A stretch of 64,000 nucleotides of DNA, from NCBI GenBank assembly GCA_019056595.1, contig CP036163.1, forward strand, positions 3,410,001-3,474,000, read 5' to 3'. The translations under genes and the position numbers were made by a program. The notes under the pieces were generated by a model. It saw only the letters and a list, made by a program, of their open reading frames with translations, did not search any database and was not told the origin of the DNA. Positions 49,497 through 63,078 of the stretch are shown one piece after another. The stretch's first letter is position 1. The number at the start of each line of letters is the position of its first letter. This DNA is from Pectobacterium atrosepticum (GTDB lineage: Bacteria > Pseudomonadota > Gammaproteobacteria > Enterobacterales > Enterobacteriaceae).

Positions 49497-51413
49497 ATGA
49501 ATAGCAAAGTGCTCGCTGAAAATATTCTGGAGTTAGTCGGAGGGGAAACCAACGTTTCTACTCTGGTGCATTGTGCAACACGCTTGCGCTTTAAGATTGT
49601 TGATCACGGTAAAGTGGATGTGGCTGCGCTGGAGGCGTTAGAAGGCGTCATTACGGTAATCAATGCTTCCGGGCAGTTGCAGGTGGTTATAGGGAATCGG
49701 GTGCCGGAGGTTTACCGCGCCTTTGGGCCGATCTCCACATTGCTGGAAGACGGCGACGGAAAACGCCAGACGGCGGAAAGTGATCAATCGACGTCTGCGA
49801 TGGGACGATTGATCGATCTGGTTGCCGGCATCTTCACCCCCTTACTGGGAGCGATGGCGGCAGCGGGGGTGCTGAAAGGGGTGCTGGCTATCGTGATTGC
49901 GCTCGGCTGGCTCAATACCAAAGAAAGTACCTATGTCATCCTGCATGCGGCGTCCGACAGCCTGTTCTATTTTTTGCCGATGCTGTTGGCGATTACTGCT
50001 GCGCGTAAATTCGAAACCAACATTTTTGTGGCGGTGTCGATTGCTGGTGCACTGGTTTACCCGACGATTCAGGGGTTGTTTGATGCTGGTCAGCCTGTGA
50101 CATTCTTCGGCCTGCCTGTCGTGATGATGAAATACACCTCCTCGGTGATACCGATTATCTTCAGCGTGTGGTTAATGTCGTATATCGAGCGTTTCCTGAA
50201 TCGCCATATTCACGAAAGCGTGCGCAATATTCTGACGCCGTTCTTCCTGCTGGTGCTGATGGTGCCGCTAACGCTGATGACTATCGGGCCGATTGGGATT
50301 TCGGCCAGTAAGCTCATTGCGTCGGTGTTCGTCAATATCTATGAATTCAACCCGATTATTGCCGGGGCGCTTATGGCGGCGTCATGGCAGATCTTAGTGA
50401 TATTTGGTGTGCACTGGGGCTTTGTCACCGTCTTTATTAACGATCTCTCGGTTATGGGTCACAGTTATCTTAAAGCGGCTTCCAGTCCGTCTGTCTTTGC
50501 CCAGTCCGGTGCACTGTTGGGCGTGATGGTGCGAACCAAAGATAAAAAGCTCAAAGCGCTGGCGGGTAGTACCTTTATCGCGTCGCTGTTTGGCATCACG
50601 GAACCTGGTGTTTACGGCGTCACACTGAAGCTGAAAAAACCGTTTATCTGCGCTGTGATAGCTGCTGCACTGGGTGGTGCTATCGTTGGCTATGCGAAAA
50701 GTTCGGCGGTCTCGATGGGGATGCCCGGTTTGCTGACGTTGCCGATTTTCTACGGTGAAGGCTTTGTTGGATTCCTCATCGGCTGTGCCATTGCGTTCGT
50801 GGCAAGCTTTGTACTGACGGTTATCGTCGGGTTTGACGATCCCGTCCCGCCAGTTGAGAAAGCATCAACGCCACCGCGTTCGCCATCTACGACACCTGCT
50901 GCGCCAGTAGTACGCCAGAACACAAATTCCTTACCGCTGAAAGAGGCTCCGGCGACGGCTGAACAGCTGGGATCGCCAGCAAAAGGTGAATTGATCCCAT
51001 TGGAAGAGGTGAACGACAAAGTGTTCTCTTCCGGCGTCGTCGGGCAGGGTGTTGCTATTCTGCCGCAGGAAGGCCGTATCTATTCGCCAGTGGACGGCAT
51101 GATTGCCAGCACGTTTGCCAGCGGCCATGCCGTCGGTATTCTTTCGCAGAAGGGGGCGGAGATCCTGATTCATGTCGGTATCAATACAGTACAGCTGGAA
51201 GGTCAGCATTATCAGATGCACGTTGCAGAAGGTGACAAGGTGAAAAAAGGCCAACTGCTGCTGGAGTTCGATCTGGAAGCGATCCAGAAGGCAGGCTACG
51301 ACACGGTGACACCTATGGTCATCACGAATGCGGAAGAATATCGCGTATTCAGCCTTGGCGCTGCACGCCAGCCGCAGGCCGGAGAGACGATCATCGTGCT
51401 GGCTCATGTTTAA
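49497..51413 (+). CDS. bglF: Beta-glucoside PTS permease EIIBCA (BglF/ArbF type)
   Basis: 638 residues. Imports and phosphorylates aryl-beta-glucosides such as arbutin and salicin. Order: EIIB with phospho-Cys26 (STLVHCATRLRF), EIIC membrane domain (about 105-455), a Pro/Thr-rich linker, EIIA with phospho-His near 559 (GAEILIHVGINTVQLEG). The start MNSKVLAENILELVGG is conserved. Unusually, no glucosidase gene follows; the 6-phospho-beta-glucosidase gene faces it. In E. coli BglF also controls the antiterminator BglG, absent here. Confidence 0.93.
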   Translation: MNSKVLAENILELVGGETNVSTLVHCATRLRFKIVDHGKVDVAALEALEGVITVINASGQLQVVIGNRVPEVYRAFGPISTLLEDGDGKRQTAESDQSTSAMGRLIDLVAGIFTPLLGAMAAAGVLKGVLAIVIALGWLNTKESTYVILHAASDSLFYFLPMLLAITAARKFETNIFVAVSIAGALVYPTIQGLFDAGQPVTFFGLPVVMMKYTSSVIPIIFSVWLMSYIERFLNRHIHESVRNILTPFFLLVLMVPLTLMTIGPIGISASKLIASVFVNIYEFNPIIAGALMAASWQILVIFGVHWGFVTVFINDLSVMGHSYLKAASSPSVFAQSGALLGVMVRTKDKKLKALAGSTFIASLFGITEPGVYGVTLKLKKPFICAVIAAALGGAIVGYAKSSAVSMGMPGLLTLPIFYGEGFVGFLIGCAIAFVASFVLTVIVGFDDPVPPVEKASTPPRSPSTTPAAPVVRQNTNSLPLKEAPATAEQLGSPAKGELIPLEEVNDKVFSSGVVGQGVAILPQEGRIYSPVDGMIASTFASGHAVGILSQKGAEILIHVGINTVQLEGQHYQMHVAEGDKVKKGQLLLEFDLEAIQKAGYDTVTPMVITNAEEYRVFSLGAARQPQAGETIIVLAHV

Positions 51414-51423
51414 TTAGCTAATA

Positions 51424-51460
51424 AACCAGACGGCGCGGTGTGAACGTGCCGTCTGGTTTT
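51424..51460. terminator. Terminator between the convergent PTS and glucosidase genes
   Basis: AACCAGACGGC...GCCGTCTGGTT followed by TTC on the plus strand. Confidence 0.75.
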
Positions 51461-51468
51461 CTCGACAG

Positions 51469-52878
<1,410 letters not shown>

Positions 52879-52944
52879 CTACATCATTACGCTGCGCCGG
52901 ACGGTGGCCTCGCGCTGTCGCGCAGGGAATTACCTGACAACAGG

Positions 52945-52995
52945 CAAAAAAAAACTTGGGCAGAAGAGAGTAATGCTACTCACCTCTGCCCAAGT
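52945..52995 (-). terminator. Regulated leader terminator before the glucosidase gene
   Basis: Minus strand ACTTGGGCAGA...TCTGCCCAAGT with further GAGTA/TACTC pairing and nine T after the stem. Different in sequence from the stem at 49362 but equal in design. Confidence 0.9.
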
Positions 52996-53022
52996 CTCGC
53001 CCGCCATTGGCGGTAACGTCTT
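52992..53022 (-). promoter_or_regulatory. BglG-type RAT site before the glucosidase gene
   Basis: Minus strand AGACGTTACC, hairpin GCC-AAT-GGC, then GGGCGAGACTT. It matches the RAT at 49335 outside the variable hairpin (GACGTYACC and GGGCGAGACYT) and overlaps the terminator stem by four bases. Both genes are therefore likely controlled by one antiterminator protein encoded elsewhere. Confidence 0.75.
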
Positions 53023-53140
53023 GTTGGAACACTATACAATCCTGAATTTCTGCGGCAATGCCCCCGTCTGGTTATGTGACTCCGGTCACGACATCTCTGT
53101 GGGCGTGATGTGTTGTTGCCAGCGTTAGGTGCTTTACCCT

Positions 53141-53413
53141 CTAACGTCGTTTCTTAGCCTTCGTTTTCAGCGCGCTGAAAACAGCTTCGCCGAGAACTTT
53201 AGCGGATACAGGGTTGCGACCTTTAATCAATAGCTCGCCGTTGCTGAGCTTCACATTCAATAATCCTGTTGGGTCGTGGCAGACCGCGCTGACGATGCCG
53301 TTGTTTTCATACATCGTACGTACGATTTTGATCAACTGAGGATTGTTGACGAAATCCCACATCGGTCCATATCCACCGACGAGCAGGTTCGTGGTGTATT
53401 TAACGGGATCGAC
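53141..53413 (-). pseudogene. DJ-1/PfpI-family protein, C-terminal fragment
   Basis: The minus strand encodes the family's core, LLVGGYGPMWDFVNN, then the nucleophile elbow SAVCHDPTGLLNVKLSNGE (normally A-V-C-H-G-P). The N-terminal 70 or so residues are missing, and the tail after KGRNPVSAK does not match. An ATG at 53362 gives a 73-residue frame, but it starts inside the domain. The other end abuts the LysR scrap at 53413/53414, so it is the product of a deletion. Confidence 0.7.
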
Positions 53414-53557
53414 CTTGGCGTGCTACTTTTCCACCGTACGACGCGAAAGATGGCATTGACGGAGGCGGGAGAAGAGCCGCTTCTGAAAATTAGGCCTACG
53501 GCACAAGCGATTGCAACAGGTTTTGAAGATGTGGCTCAATGGACTGAAAAATCATAG
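53414..53557 (+). pseudogene. LysR-family regulator, internal fragment
   Basis: Plus strand LGVLLFHRTTRKMALTEAGE is the hallmark end of a LysR helix-turn-helix domain (usually LGVRLFHRTTRxxxLTxxG). The match starts exactly where the DJ-1 fragment ends and runs to a stop at 53557 with no effector domain. LysR genes often lie divergent from DJ-1 family genes, so both scraps probably come from one lost gene pair. Confidence 0.65.
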
Positions 53558-53640
53558 CCATTTTATCGCCATCATTATTTATAAACAAAAAAGCCACCTT
53601 GCGAAAGGTGGCTTAACTGTATGATTTTAAATATAAAATT

Positions 53641-53716
53641 TGGTGGCCCCTGCTGGACTTGAACCAGCGACCAAGCGATTATGAGTCGCCTGCTCTAACC
53701 ACTGAGCTAAGGGGCC
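53641..53716 (-). tRNA. ileX: tRNA-Ile2 (CAU, lysidine type)
   Basis: Minus-strand 76-base tRNA beginning GGCCCCTTAGCTCAGTGGTT, anticodon loop CTCATAA with anticodon CAT, encoded CCA. The body is that of the minor isoleucine tRNA read as AUA after TilS modification, not of a methionine tRNA. Neighbouring mug and rpoD are also next to ileX in E. coli. Confidence 0.95.
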
Positions 53717-53856
53717 GAATGGGCGGTGATTATACGGTAATGTGCAGGGGAAGGTCTATAGCCTATCTGCCGGGTGGTGGTTTTATACTCAAGATAGCTT
53801 GTTGTTATTCTTATCAGAATTTACGATGGGGGTAGTCAACAGTGGTAGGGAAAGAC

Positions 53857-54360
53857 ATGATTACCGATATTCTCGCTATGAACCTTCAGGTTGTTTTCTG
53901 CGGTATTAACCCTGGGTTATCGACGGCCCATCACGGTTACCACTTTGCTAATCCCAATAATCGCTTCTGGAAAGTGATTCATCAGGCGGGTTTTACTGAG
54001 CGTTTGCTGACACCTGCGGAAGAGCAGCATCTGCTGGACACCGGATGCGGAATCACCATGCTGGTAGAGCGTCCAACGGTTGAAGCAACCGAGCTGGGAC
54101 GAGATGAGCTGCTACAAGGCGGGAATGCGATCGTTGAGAAGATGACGCGCTATCAACCACGAGCGCTGGCCGTGCTGGGTAAGCAGGCGTTCAGTCAGGC
54201 ATTTGGTATCAAAAAGGTTTCATGGGGGCGTCAGGAGCGGCGTATTGGTGAGACGCAGGTTTGGGTACTGCCGAACCCTAGCGGGCTGAATCGTGCGACG
54301 CTGGAGTCGCTGGTGGCGTCATATCAGGAACTGCATCAGGCGTTGCAGGATAACGTGTAA
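53857..54360 (+). CDS. mug: G/U mismatch-specific uracil-DNA glycosylase Mug
   Basis: 167 residues. It removes uracil or ethenocytosine opposite guanine. Active-site motifs [18 protein letters not shown] (with the catalytic-site Asn) and [13 protein letters not shown] are intact. The start MITDILAM is used because it equals the E. coli N-terminus and has AGGGA before it; GTG 53842 is possible. Confidence 0.95.
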   Translation: MITDILAMNLQVVFCGINPGLSTAHHGYHFANPNNRFWKVIHQAGFTERLLTPAEEQHLLDTGCGITMLVERPTVEATELGRDELLQGGNAIVEKMTRYQPRALAVLGKQAFSQAFGIKKVSWGRQERRIGETQVWVLPNPSGLNRATLESLVASYQELHQALQDNV

Positions 54361-54387
54361 GCGTGGGCTTAGTTTCTGACAGGCAAA

Positions 54388-54415
54388 AAATAACCCCAGC
54401 GAGCCGGGGTTATTT
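54388..54415. terminator. Terminator between mug and rpoD
   Basis: AAATAACCCC-AGCGAG-CCGGGGTTATTT, symmetric, serving both convergent genes. Confidence 0.85.
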
Positions 54416-54441
54416 AGAGTTTGCATTAGCTGAAAGATGAA

Positions 54442-56277
54442 TTAATCATCCAGGAAGCTACGCAGCACTTCGGAACGGCTTGGGTGACGCAGTTTACGCA
54501 GCGCTTTCGCTTCGATCTGACGAATACGTTCACGCGTAACGTCAAACTGTTTGCCCACTTCTTCCAGTGTATGGTCGGTGTTCATATCGATACCGAAACG
54601 CATGCGCAAGACTTTCGCTTCACGCGCGGTCAGGCCAGCCAGTACGTCGTGTGTCGCAGAACGCAGGCTTTCCGACGTGGCGGAATCCAGCGGCAGCTCC
54701 AGCGTCGTATCTTCGATGAAATCGCCCAAATGTGAATCTTCATCATCACCAATCGGGGTTTCCATTGAGATCGGCTCTTTCGCGATCTTCAGCACTTTGC
54801 GGATCTTGTCTTCTGGCATCAACATACGTTCAGCTAGTTCTTCCGGCGTCGGCTCGCGACCCATTTCCTGCAACATCTGACGAGAGATACGATTCAATTT
54901 GTTGATCGTCTCAATCATATGTACCGGAATACGGATGGTACGCGCCTGATCGGCGATAGAACGGGTGATCGCCTGACGGATCCACCATGTGGCATAGGTC
55001 GAGAATTTGTAGCCACGGCGATATTCGAACTTATCTACCGCTTTCATCAGACCGATGTTGCCTTCCTGAATCAGATCAAGGAACTGCAAACCACGGTTGG
55101 TGTATTTCTTCGCGATAGAAATAACCAGACGCAGGTTGGCTTCCACCATTTCTTTCTTGGCGCGGCGAGCCTTTGCTTCACCAATCGACATACGGCGGTT
55201 GATGTCTTTAACCTGCTCGATCGTCAGACCGGTTTCTTCTTCGATCTGTTTTAGCTTTTGCAGGCTGCGAGTGACATCTTCTGCAACATCATTCAGTTTT
55301 TCAGACCAGGGCTTGCCCATCGCCACTGCTGCTGCAAACCAGCTGTTGTTGGTTTCATTGCTGGTGAACATGGTGACGAAGTTTTTCTTCGGCATTTTGC
55401 ACTGTTCAACACACAACTTGATGATCAAACGTTCCTGAGTACGGACGCGATCCATCATGGTGCGCATGCTGTTAACCAGGAAATCAAACTGTTTCGGCAC
55501 CAGACGGAACTGCTTGAAGACTTCAGACAGGTTCAGGATTTCCTGTGCTGCTAGCGCATGGCTACGACCATGGGCCTTGATCACCTTACGGGTCGTTTCA
55601 TATTGCTCACGCAGTTCAGTGAACTTCTCACGCGCCAGTTCAGGATCGATGCTGTTGTCGTCTTCTTCCTCGTCTTCGTCTTCTTCCTCGTCGTTATCGC
55701 TTATTTCTTCGCTCGAAAGCTCGGAACCAACGTGAGTCGCGGTAGGGGCAATGTCCTCTTCCGCATTAGGATCGACGAAACCGATGATCAGGTCGGACAG
55801 GCGGCTTTCGCCCGCTTCGACACGATCGTATTGTTCCAGCAGATAGGTAATGGCTTCAGGATACTCCGCGACAGAGCACTGAACCTGATTGATACCGTCT
55901 TCAATACGCTTAGCGATATCGATCTCGCCTTCACGCGTCAACAGCTCAACGGTACCCATTTCACGCATGTACATGCGAACTGGATCGGTGGTGCGACCAA
56001 TTTCCGATTCAACACTGGATAGAACCTGCGCAGCAGCCTCTGCCGCATCTTCATCGGCATCATTGGTGTTTTCGGCCAGCAACAGATCGTCTGCATCCGG
56101 TGCTTCTTCCATCACCTGGATGCCCATGTCGTTAATCATCTGGATGATATCTTCGATCTGATCCGAGTCGATGATATCTTCCGGCAGATGGTCATTGACC
56201 TCAGCATAGGTCAGGTAGCCTTGCTCCTTACCACGGGTAACAAGCAGCTTCAGCTGTGACTGCGGGTTTTGCTCCAT
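54442..56277 (-). CDS. rpoD: RNA polymerase sigma-70 factor RpoD
   Basis: 611 residues. The primary sigma factor. Region 1.1 at the N-terminus, the non-conserved region with an acidic run ([15 protein letters not shown]) near 195-210, region 2 ([20 protein letters not shown] and [15 protein letters not shown]) and region 4.2 ([20 protein letters not shown]). Third gene of rpsU-dnaG-rpoD. E. coli has a heat-shock promoter in the end of dnaG; I did not verify one here. Confidence 0.98.
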   Translation of the reverse strand: MEQNPQSQLKLLVTRGKEQGYLTYAEVNDHLPEDIIDSDQIEDIIQMINDMGIQVMEEAPDADDLLLAENTNDADEDAAEAAAQVLSSVESEIGRTTDPVRMYMREMGTVELLTREGEIDIAKRIEDGINQVQCSVAEYPEAITYLLEQYDRVEAGESRLSDLIIGFVDPNAEEDIAPTATHVGSELSSEEISDNDEEEDEDEEEDDNSIDPELAREKFTELREQYETTRKVIKAHGRSHALAAQEILNLSEVFKQFRLVPKQFDFLVNSMRTMMDRVRTQERLIIKLCVEQCKMPKKNFVTMFTSNETNNSWFAAAVAMGKPWSEKLNDVAEDVTRSLQKLKQIEEETGLTIEQVKDINRRMSIGEAKARRAKKEMVEANLRLVISIAKKYTNRGLQFLDLIQEGNIGLMKAVDKFEYRRGYKFSTYATWWIRQAITRSIADQARTIRIPVHMIETINKLNRISRQMLQEMGREPTPEELAERMLMPEDKIRKVLKIAKEPISMETPIGDDEDSHLGDFIEDTTLELPLDSATSESLRSATHDVLAGLTAREAKVLRMRFGIDMNTDHTLEEVGKQFDVTRERIRQIEAKALRKLRHPSRSEVLRSFLDD

Positions 56278-56431
56278 AAGACGGTATCCACACTTCAGAG
56301 TATTTGGGTTGGTGTCGGTCAGCGTAGTTCGCTAACAATAGCATTAGGGGTATTTTTCTTATCGCCGCGGCCCCTGCAGCGGCTCTTTGCAGGGATCAAC
56401 CCTGCTATTTATCGGCAATTAAGCCTCTGTA

Positions 56432-58186
56432 TCAGTGTCTTCTGGTCAATGCCAGTTGCAACGACCAAAGCTCTTTTTTTTCTTTGGCGTTGAGCCCATG
56501 CGTTCTGTCACGGGCAATCAATGTATCTTGTCGCTGTTTCAACAGCTGATCGTAGAGTTCTGCCAGACTGATTCTGAACTTCTCGTCTAGCTCTTCCTCT
56601 TCGATCATATGGTTCCATGAAGCCATGGTTTCAAGTTGCTTGCGGTATTTGCTGTCACGATATTTTTCCAACAGCAGACCCATATTCATACCAGGGCTGG
56701 CGTTGCAGGTTTTCACCAAATCCTGAAACAGTGATAAACCGGCAACTTTGTCTTCTTCAATGCCCTCTAGCGCGAGGTCAGGAACCTCTGCTGCCAGTCT
56801 CGGGTTTTGTACTAAAAGTCCTACAAGTATACGCATAGTTGTGACTTTTAGTTGTGGCTGCTGGTAGGATTGAGCCTGATCTGCCACTTTGGGCAGCAGT
56901 CTGTCCAACTGACTGTCGTCTAAAATCCCCAGCTTGTTGCCGAGCTGCTGGCGTAAATACAGCCGCAGCGTTTCTCCCGGAACTTGGCCTATTAGCGGTA
57001 ATGCCAGCGTACTTAGCTTCGTACGACCATCGGGTGAGCTCATATCCACCTGCTGTTGCAGTGTCTCAAACAGAAACTGCGACAGCGGGAGAGCGTGTTC
57101 CATGCGCTGCTCAAATACTGCTTTGCCTTCTTTACGCACCAGCGTGTCGGGATCTTCACCGTCTGGCAGGAACATAAAGCGTAACTGACGACCATCGTTC
57201 AAATAGGGTAGCGCAGTTTCCAGCGCGCGCCATGCCGCTTCGCGTCCGGCACGGTCTCCGTCGTAACAACACACCACCAGGTCTGTGGCGCGAAATAGTA
57301 ACTGAATGTGATCGGCTGTCGTGGAGGTGCCCAGCGAGGCCACCGCATAATCAATACCAAACTGTGCCAGCGCCACCACATCCATATAGCCCTCAACAAC
57401 CAACAATCGCTTGAGTTCTGGATGGTTTTGCTGTGCTTCATACAGGCCGTACAGTTGGCGACCTTTATGAAAAATCTCTGTTTCGGGCGAGTTAAGGTAC
57501 TTTGGGGTACCGTCGCCTAATACGCGTCCGCCGAAGGCTATTACTCGACCCCGTTTGTCGCGGATGGGGAACATCACACGCTCGCGGAAGCGGTCATACG
57601 TTCGACCCTGATCGTTAGTCACCAGCATGCCGGCATCGTTCAATGTGCTGCGATCGTCATTATTGCGGCCAAAGCGTTTTAAAACGTTATCCCAGCCGGG
57701 CGGAGCGAAACCAATCGCAAAATGGCTGATAACTTCTGCACTTAAACCGCGCTGTTGCAGATATTGCAACGCTGATGTTCCGATCGATTGGCTCAGTGCT
57801 TGCTGATAGAACCCGCTAAGCTGTCCCATCAATTCGTACAGACTTTGCCGTTGGTGACGCTCTAACTGGGTTGGGCCCGTGCCAGTTTCATAAGGCACTT
57901 CGAGACCGTATTGTGTGGCCAGTTCTTCAATGGTTTCAACGAATTCGAGACGATCGTAATTCATCAAAAAGTCAATGGCGTTGCCGTGTGCGCCACAGCC
58001 AAAACAGTGATAGAACTGTTTGTCACCGTTTACGGTGAATGAGGGGGTTTTTTCGTGATGGAACGGACAACACGCATGGTAGTTTTTTCCCTGCTTTTTC
58101 AGTTTGACGCGCGCGTCAATGAGATCGACGATGTCGGTGCGAGCCAGCAGGTCATTAATAAATACGCGTGGAATTCGTCCAGCCAT
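56432..58186 (-). CDS. dnaG: DNA primase DnaG
   Basis: 584 residues. It makes RNA primers at the replication fork. Zinc-binding site Cys40, His43, Cys61, Cys64 (CCPFHHEKTPSF and HCFGCGAHG), TOPRIM domain with VVEGYMDVVAL and CYDGDRAGREAAWRAL, and a C-terminal DnaB-binding domain. Low expression is expected because of the terminator between rpsU and dnaG. Confidence 0.98.
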   Translation of the reverse strand: MAGRIPRVFINDLLARTDIVDLIDARVKLKKQGKNYHACCPFHHEKTPSFTVNGDKQFYHCFGCGAHGNAIDFLMNYDRLEFVETIEELATQYGLEVPYETGTGPTQLERHQRQSLYELMGQLSGFYQQALSQSIGTSALQYLQQRGLSAEVISHFAIGFAPPGWDNVLKRFGRNNDDRSTLNDAGMLVTNDQGRTYDRFRERVMFPIRDKRGRVIAFGGRVLGDGTPKYLNSPETEIFHKGRQLYGLYEAQQNHPELKRLLVVEGYMDVVALAQFGIDYAVASLGTSTTADHIQLLFRATDLVVCCYDGDRAGREAAWRALETALPYLNDGRQLRFMFLPDGEDPDTLVRKEGKAVFEQRMEHALPLSQFLFETLQQQVDMSSPDGRTKLSTLALPLIGQVPGETLRLYLRQQLGNKLGILDDSQLDRLLPKVADQAQSYQQPQLKVTTMRILVGLLVQNPRLAAEVPDLALEGIEEDKVAGLSLFQDLVKTCNASPGMNMGLLLEKYRDSKYRKQLETMASWNHMIEEEELDEKFRISLAELYDQLLKQRQDTLIARDRTHGLNAKEKKELWSLQLALTRRH

Positions 58187-58250
58187 AAGCCCCTAGTGTA
58201 TACCTTTCTGTAACGTGGCTACATTGGATATAGCTTATAAACGACAACAA

Positions 58251-58277
58251 GCCGCGCTTCCTTACGGAAAGCACGGC
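58251..58277 (-). terminator. Intra-operon terminator between rpsU and dnaG
   Basis: Minus strand GCCGTGCTTTCC-GTAA-GGAAGCGCGGC then TTGTTGT. It corresponds to the partial terminator T1 of the macromolecular synthesis operon. A small perfect hairpin (GGAGGGAAACCCTCC, 58319-58333) lies nearer the rpsU stop. Confidence 0.65.
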
Positions 58278-58339
58278 CTTCGTATGCAACTGCTAAGTCT
58301 GCGGATTAATCACGCGTTGGAGGGAAACCCTCCTGAAAA

Positions 58340-58567
<228 letters not shown>

Positions 58568-58782
58568 TCAATAAATTCGGTTTGCCGCTGGCCTTGTGCC
58601 AGCCTTTTCAAAATGGTGCGGAATTCTACTGCAAACGTGACGCCTTTGTAAAGCATTGCGGTGATCATAAAACACCCAGCCGCGGCCAGCGCAGAAATCA
58701 GGTCGCTTATGGTAGACTATCCGCAGTTTGAAGCAAGCGGCATTTAACGAATTCTCGTATCGTCACCAAAGTAGGAACAGTA

Positions 58783-59796
58783 ATGCGCGTATTGGGTATC
58801 GAAACATCCTGTGATGAAACCGGAGTGGCTATTTATGACACGGAGGCGGGTTTACTCGCCAATCAGCTATACAGTCAGGTCAAATTACATGCTGATTACG
58901 GTGGCGTCGTGCCTGAGCTCGCCTCACGCGATCACGTGCGCAAAACGGTTCCTTTGATTCAGGCAGCGCTGCGTGAAGCTGGGTTACAGGCTGACGATAT
59001 CGATGGTGTGGCTTACACCGCCGGCCCTGGTTTGGTTGGCGCGTTATTGGTGGGGGCGACAGTCGGCAGGTCGTTGGCGTTCGCTTGGGAGGTGCCAGCG
59101 GTCCCTGTGCACCATATGGAAGGGCATTTGCTGGCGCCGATGCTGGAAGATAATCCTCCAGCGTTTCCCTTCGTAGCGCTGCTGGTTTCTGGTGGTCATA
59201 CGCAGCTCATCAGCGTGACAGGCATTGGCGAATACCGCTTGCTGGGTGAGTCGGTTGACGATGCGGCGGGTGAAGCGTTTGATAAAACGGCGAAGTTGCT
59301 GGGATTGGATTATCCCGGTGGTCCAATGCTGTCGAAAATGGCGCAGGCAGGTGATTCCCAACGCTTTACCTTTCCGCGTCCGATGACCGATCGTCCGGGG
59401 TTAGATTTCAGCTTTTCCGGGCTAAAAACGTTTGCTGCGAATACGATCCGTAGCAACGGTGATGACGATCAAACGCGTGCCGATATTGCGCGTGCCTTTG
59501 AGGATGCCGTCGTGGATACGCTGGCCATCAAGTGTCGTCGTGCGTTGGATGATACGGGCTTTAAACGACTGGTCATGGCCGGTGGTGTAAGCGCCAATCG
59601 AACATTGCGTCAGCGCTTAGGTGAGGTGATGGCAAAACGCGGTGGTGAAGTGTTTTACGCGCGTCCCGAATTCTGCACGGATAATGGCGCGATGATTGCC
59701 TATGCGGGCAGCGTACGTCTACTTCATGGTGCGAGCCAGACGCTGGGCGTATCTGTTCGTCCACGTTGGCCGTTGGCTGATTTGCCTGCGGTGTAG
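58783..59796 (+). CDS. tsaD: tRNA threonylcarbamoyladenosine transferase TsaD
   Basis: 337 residues. With TsaB and TsaE it moves the threonylcarbamoyl group onto A37 of tRNAs reading ANN codons. ASKHA ATPase fold; metal ligands His111 and His115 in [20 protein letters not shown] and [13 protein letters not shown] are conserved. Divergent from rpsU, as usual. Confidence 0.98.
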   Translation: MRVLGIETSCDETGVAIYDTEAGLLANQLYSQVKLHADYGGVVPELASRDHVRKTVPLIQAALREAGLQADDIDGVAYTAGPGLVGALLVGATVGRSLAFAWEVPAVPVHHMEGHLLAPMLEDNPPAFPFVALLVSGGHTQLISVTGIGEYRLLGESVDDAAGEAFDKTAKLLGLDYPGGPMLSKMAQAGDSQRFTFPRPMTDRPGLDFSFSGLKTFAANTIRSNGDDDQTRADIARAFEDAVVDTLAIKCRRALDDTGFKRLVMAGGVSANRTLRQRLGEVMAKRGGEVFYARPEFCTDNGAMIAYAGSVRLLHGASQTLGVSVRPRWPLADLPAV

Positions 59797-59890
59797 TCCG
59801 ATTGGTACTCGCTACGTGTAGCGGGTCTACACGTAGCAAGGAAAAGGTAGCAAAGAACGAGTAACAAAAAACGGCAGCGGACGAGCGGAA

Positions 59891-61767
<1,877 letters not shown>

Positions 61768-61772
61768 TTGAT

Positions 61773-61928
<156 letters not shown>

Positions 61929-61955
61929 TTATTGAATGTTAATAATACGCAGAAT

Positions 61956-61993
61956 AAAAAGCCGGAGATGTCTATCTCCGGCTTTTCTTTTTT
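61956..61993. terminator. Terminator between mdh and the Ner-like gene
   Basis: AAAAAGCCGGAGA-TGTCTA-TCTCCGGCTTTTCTTTTTT, symmetric; the right edge touches the last base of the Ner-like gene. Confidence 0.8.
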
Positions 61994-62255
61994 AATCGGG
62001 GCGGATGAGTTTTTTTCTATCGATAAGCTCATTGGTTTCTGGATTGTAGTACCTGCTTGGCCAAATCTCTGATGGGTGAATACTCAGCGCATCGGCGATA
62101 AGCCATTCTCCCTTGGGCCAAGGGCGCGAGAGCGCGTTGGCTAGCGTAGATGAGCTTAATCCGGCCGCTCGCGATACCGCCGCCAGCGTCGTATTTTTCT
62201 TGCGCAGTGCAGCAATGATATCAGCGGGATGCCAGTCTTGTTTCCTTAAAATCAT
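61992..62255 (-). CDS. sfsB: Ner/Nlp-family regulator SfsB
   Basis: 87 residues. Same family as phage Mu Ner: DWHPADIIAALRKKNTTLAA, SRAAGLSSSTLANALSRPWP, EIWPSRY. In E. coli this gene (nlp/sfsB) is next to ispB and was found as a stimulator of maltose genes. AAGGAAT precedes the ATG. It is a paralogue of 1133-1375. It stands divergent to two Mu-repressor-type genes. Confidence 0.88.
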   Translation of the reverse strand: MILRKQDWHPADIIAALRKKNTTLAAVSRAAGLSSSTLANALSRPWPKGEWLIADALSIHPSEIWPSRYYNPETNELIDRKKLIRPD

Positions 62256-62442
62256 ATTCCTTCCCTTATTTGCTATAAGACGACTGTAGATTAGTGGTAT
62301 AAATAACGGATGTTAGTTATATGCCGGACTAACATGACATTATTATTTGGAAATAATATAGCATTAATTTTTCTTAAAACTCTCAATTAATTTCCAAATA
62401 AGCGCGTTTTTGTTAGGGATGGCACTATCAGGATGAATGGCA
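62256..62442. promoter_or_regulatory. Operator-rich gap between Ner-like and Mu-repressor-like genes
   Basis: Two inverted repeats: TGTTAGT-n10-ACTAACA (62311-62334) and a tight palindrome ATTATTT-GG-AAATAAT (62342-62357). Their place between divergent DNA-binding genes suggests a regulatory switch. Inference from symmetry. Confidence 0.4.
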
Positions 62443-62829
62443 ATGAAAAAAGAGTGGTTTGCTACCAGCGAATTGGTTGGAGTAGGCGGCCTTCCGAAAT
62501 CAAGACAAGGATTGAATAAGCGCGCCCGCGAGGATGGATGGGAGAAGCGTCGCCGTAAAGGTGTCCAAGGAAGAGGAGTGGAGTACTTAATTCACAGCTT
62601 GCCGGATACGGTAAAAAAGTCCCTATTACTCGAAATCGAGCCTTCCGCCTACTCGGCGAAACAGCCTGCAGCGCTAGCTGTATGGATGCAAATTTATCAG
62701 CAACTATCTGAAAAAGAAAGAGATGAGCTAATCGCTTATATTCTGCGAATCGGGGTGTCCGCCACGCTGAGCCAGTTAGGCATCACTCCGTCGGATGAGG
62801 AACCTGTCTCATCAATGGTGATTGACTGA
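62443..62829 (+). CDS. Mu-repressor/transposase-type winged-HTH protein, copy 1
   Basis: 128 residues. The N-terminal half is the Mu-type HTH domain shared by Mu repressor c and MuA: KEWFATSELVGVGGLPKSRQ, then NKRAREDGWEKRRRKGVQGR and VEYLIHSLP. The C-terminal half (WMQIYQQLSEKERDELIAYI) has no known catalytic motif, so it is a stand-alone DNA-binding protein, not a transposase. ATG 62443 is 9 bases after AGGA; ATG 62437 is too close. Tandem paralogue at 63079. Role unknown. Confidence 0.75.
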   Translation: MKKEWFATSELVGVGGLPKSRQGLNKRAREDGWEKRRRKGVQGRGVEYLIHSLPDTVKKSLLLEIEPSAYSAKQPAALAVWMQIYQQLSEKERDELIAYILRIGVSATLSQLGITPSDEEPVSSMVID

Positions 62830-63078
62830 TTCCGCTGCTGGCGATCTCTTCGATCGTTAATCGCAGCGATGAGAAGGAACCTGTATTTTCTTTCGCTTTG
62901 TAGGTCTGTTCTGGTCGCGATGTTTTGGCATCGCGTTGGACTTCATCATTTCTTCTATTGCTTAGATGTGTCGGTAACGTGTAAAAGTTAGCGGTTTAGG
63001 TAATTATAGTCTACTATATGGAAACTTTTAGGTGAATTGACGCAATGCCTGTTCAAAACAAACAAGGGAGTGACGAGT

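Noticed and set aside
53276..53557. A 93-codon plus-strand frame as an intact gene
   Set aside because: Only the second half resembles a protein (LysR); the first half is antisense to the DJ-1 fragment. It is recorded as a pseudogene fragment instead.
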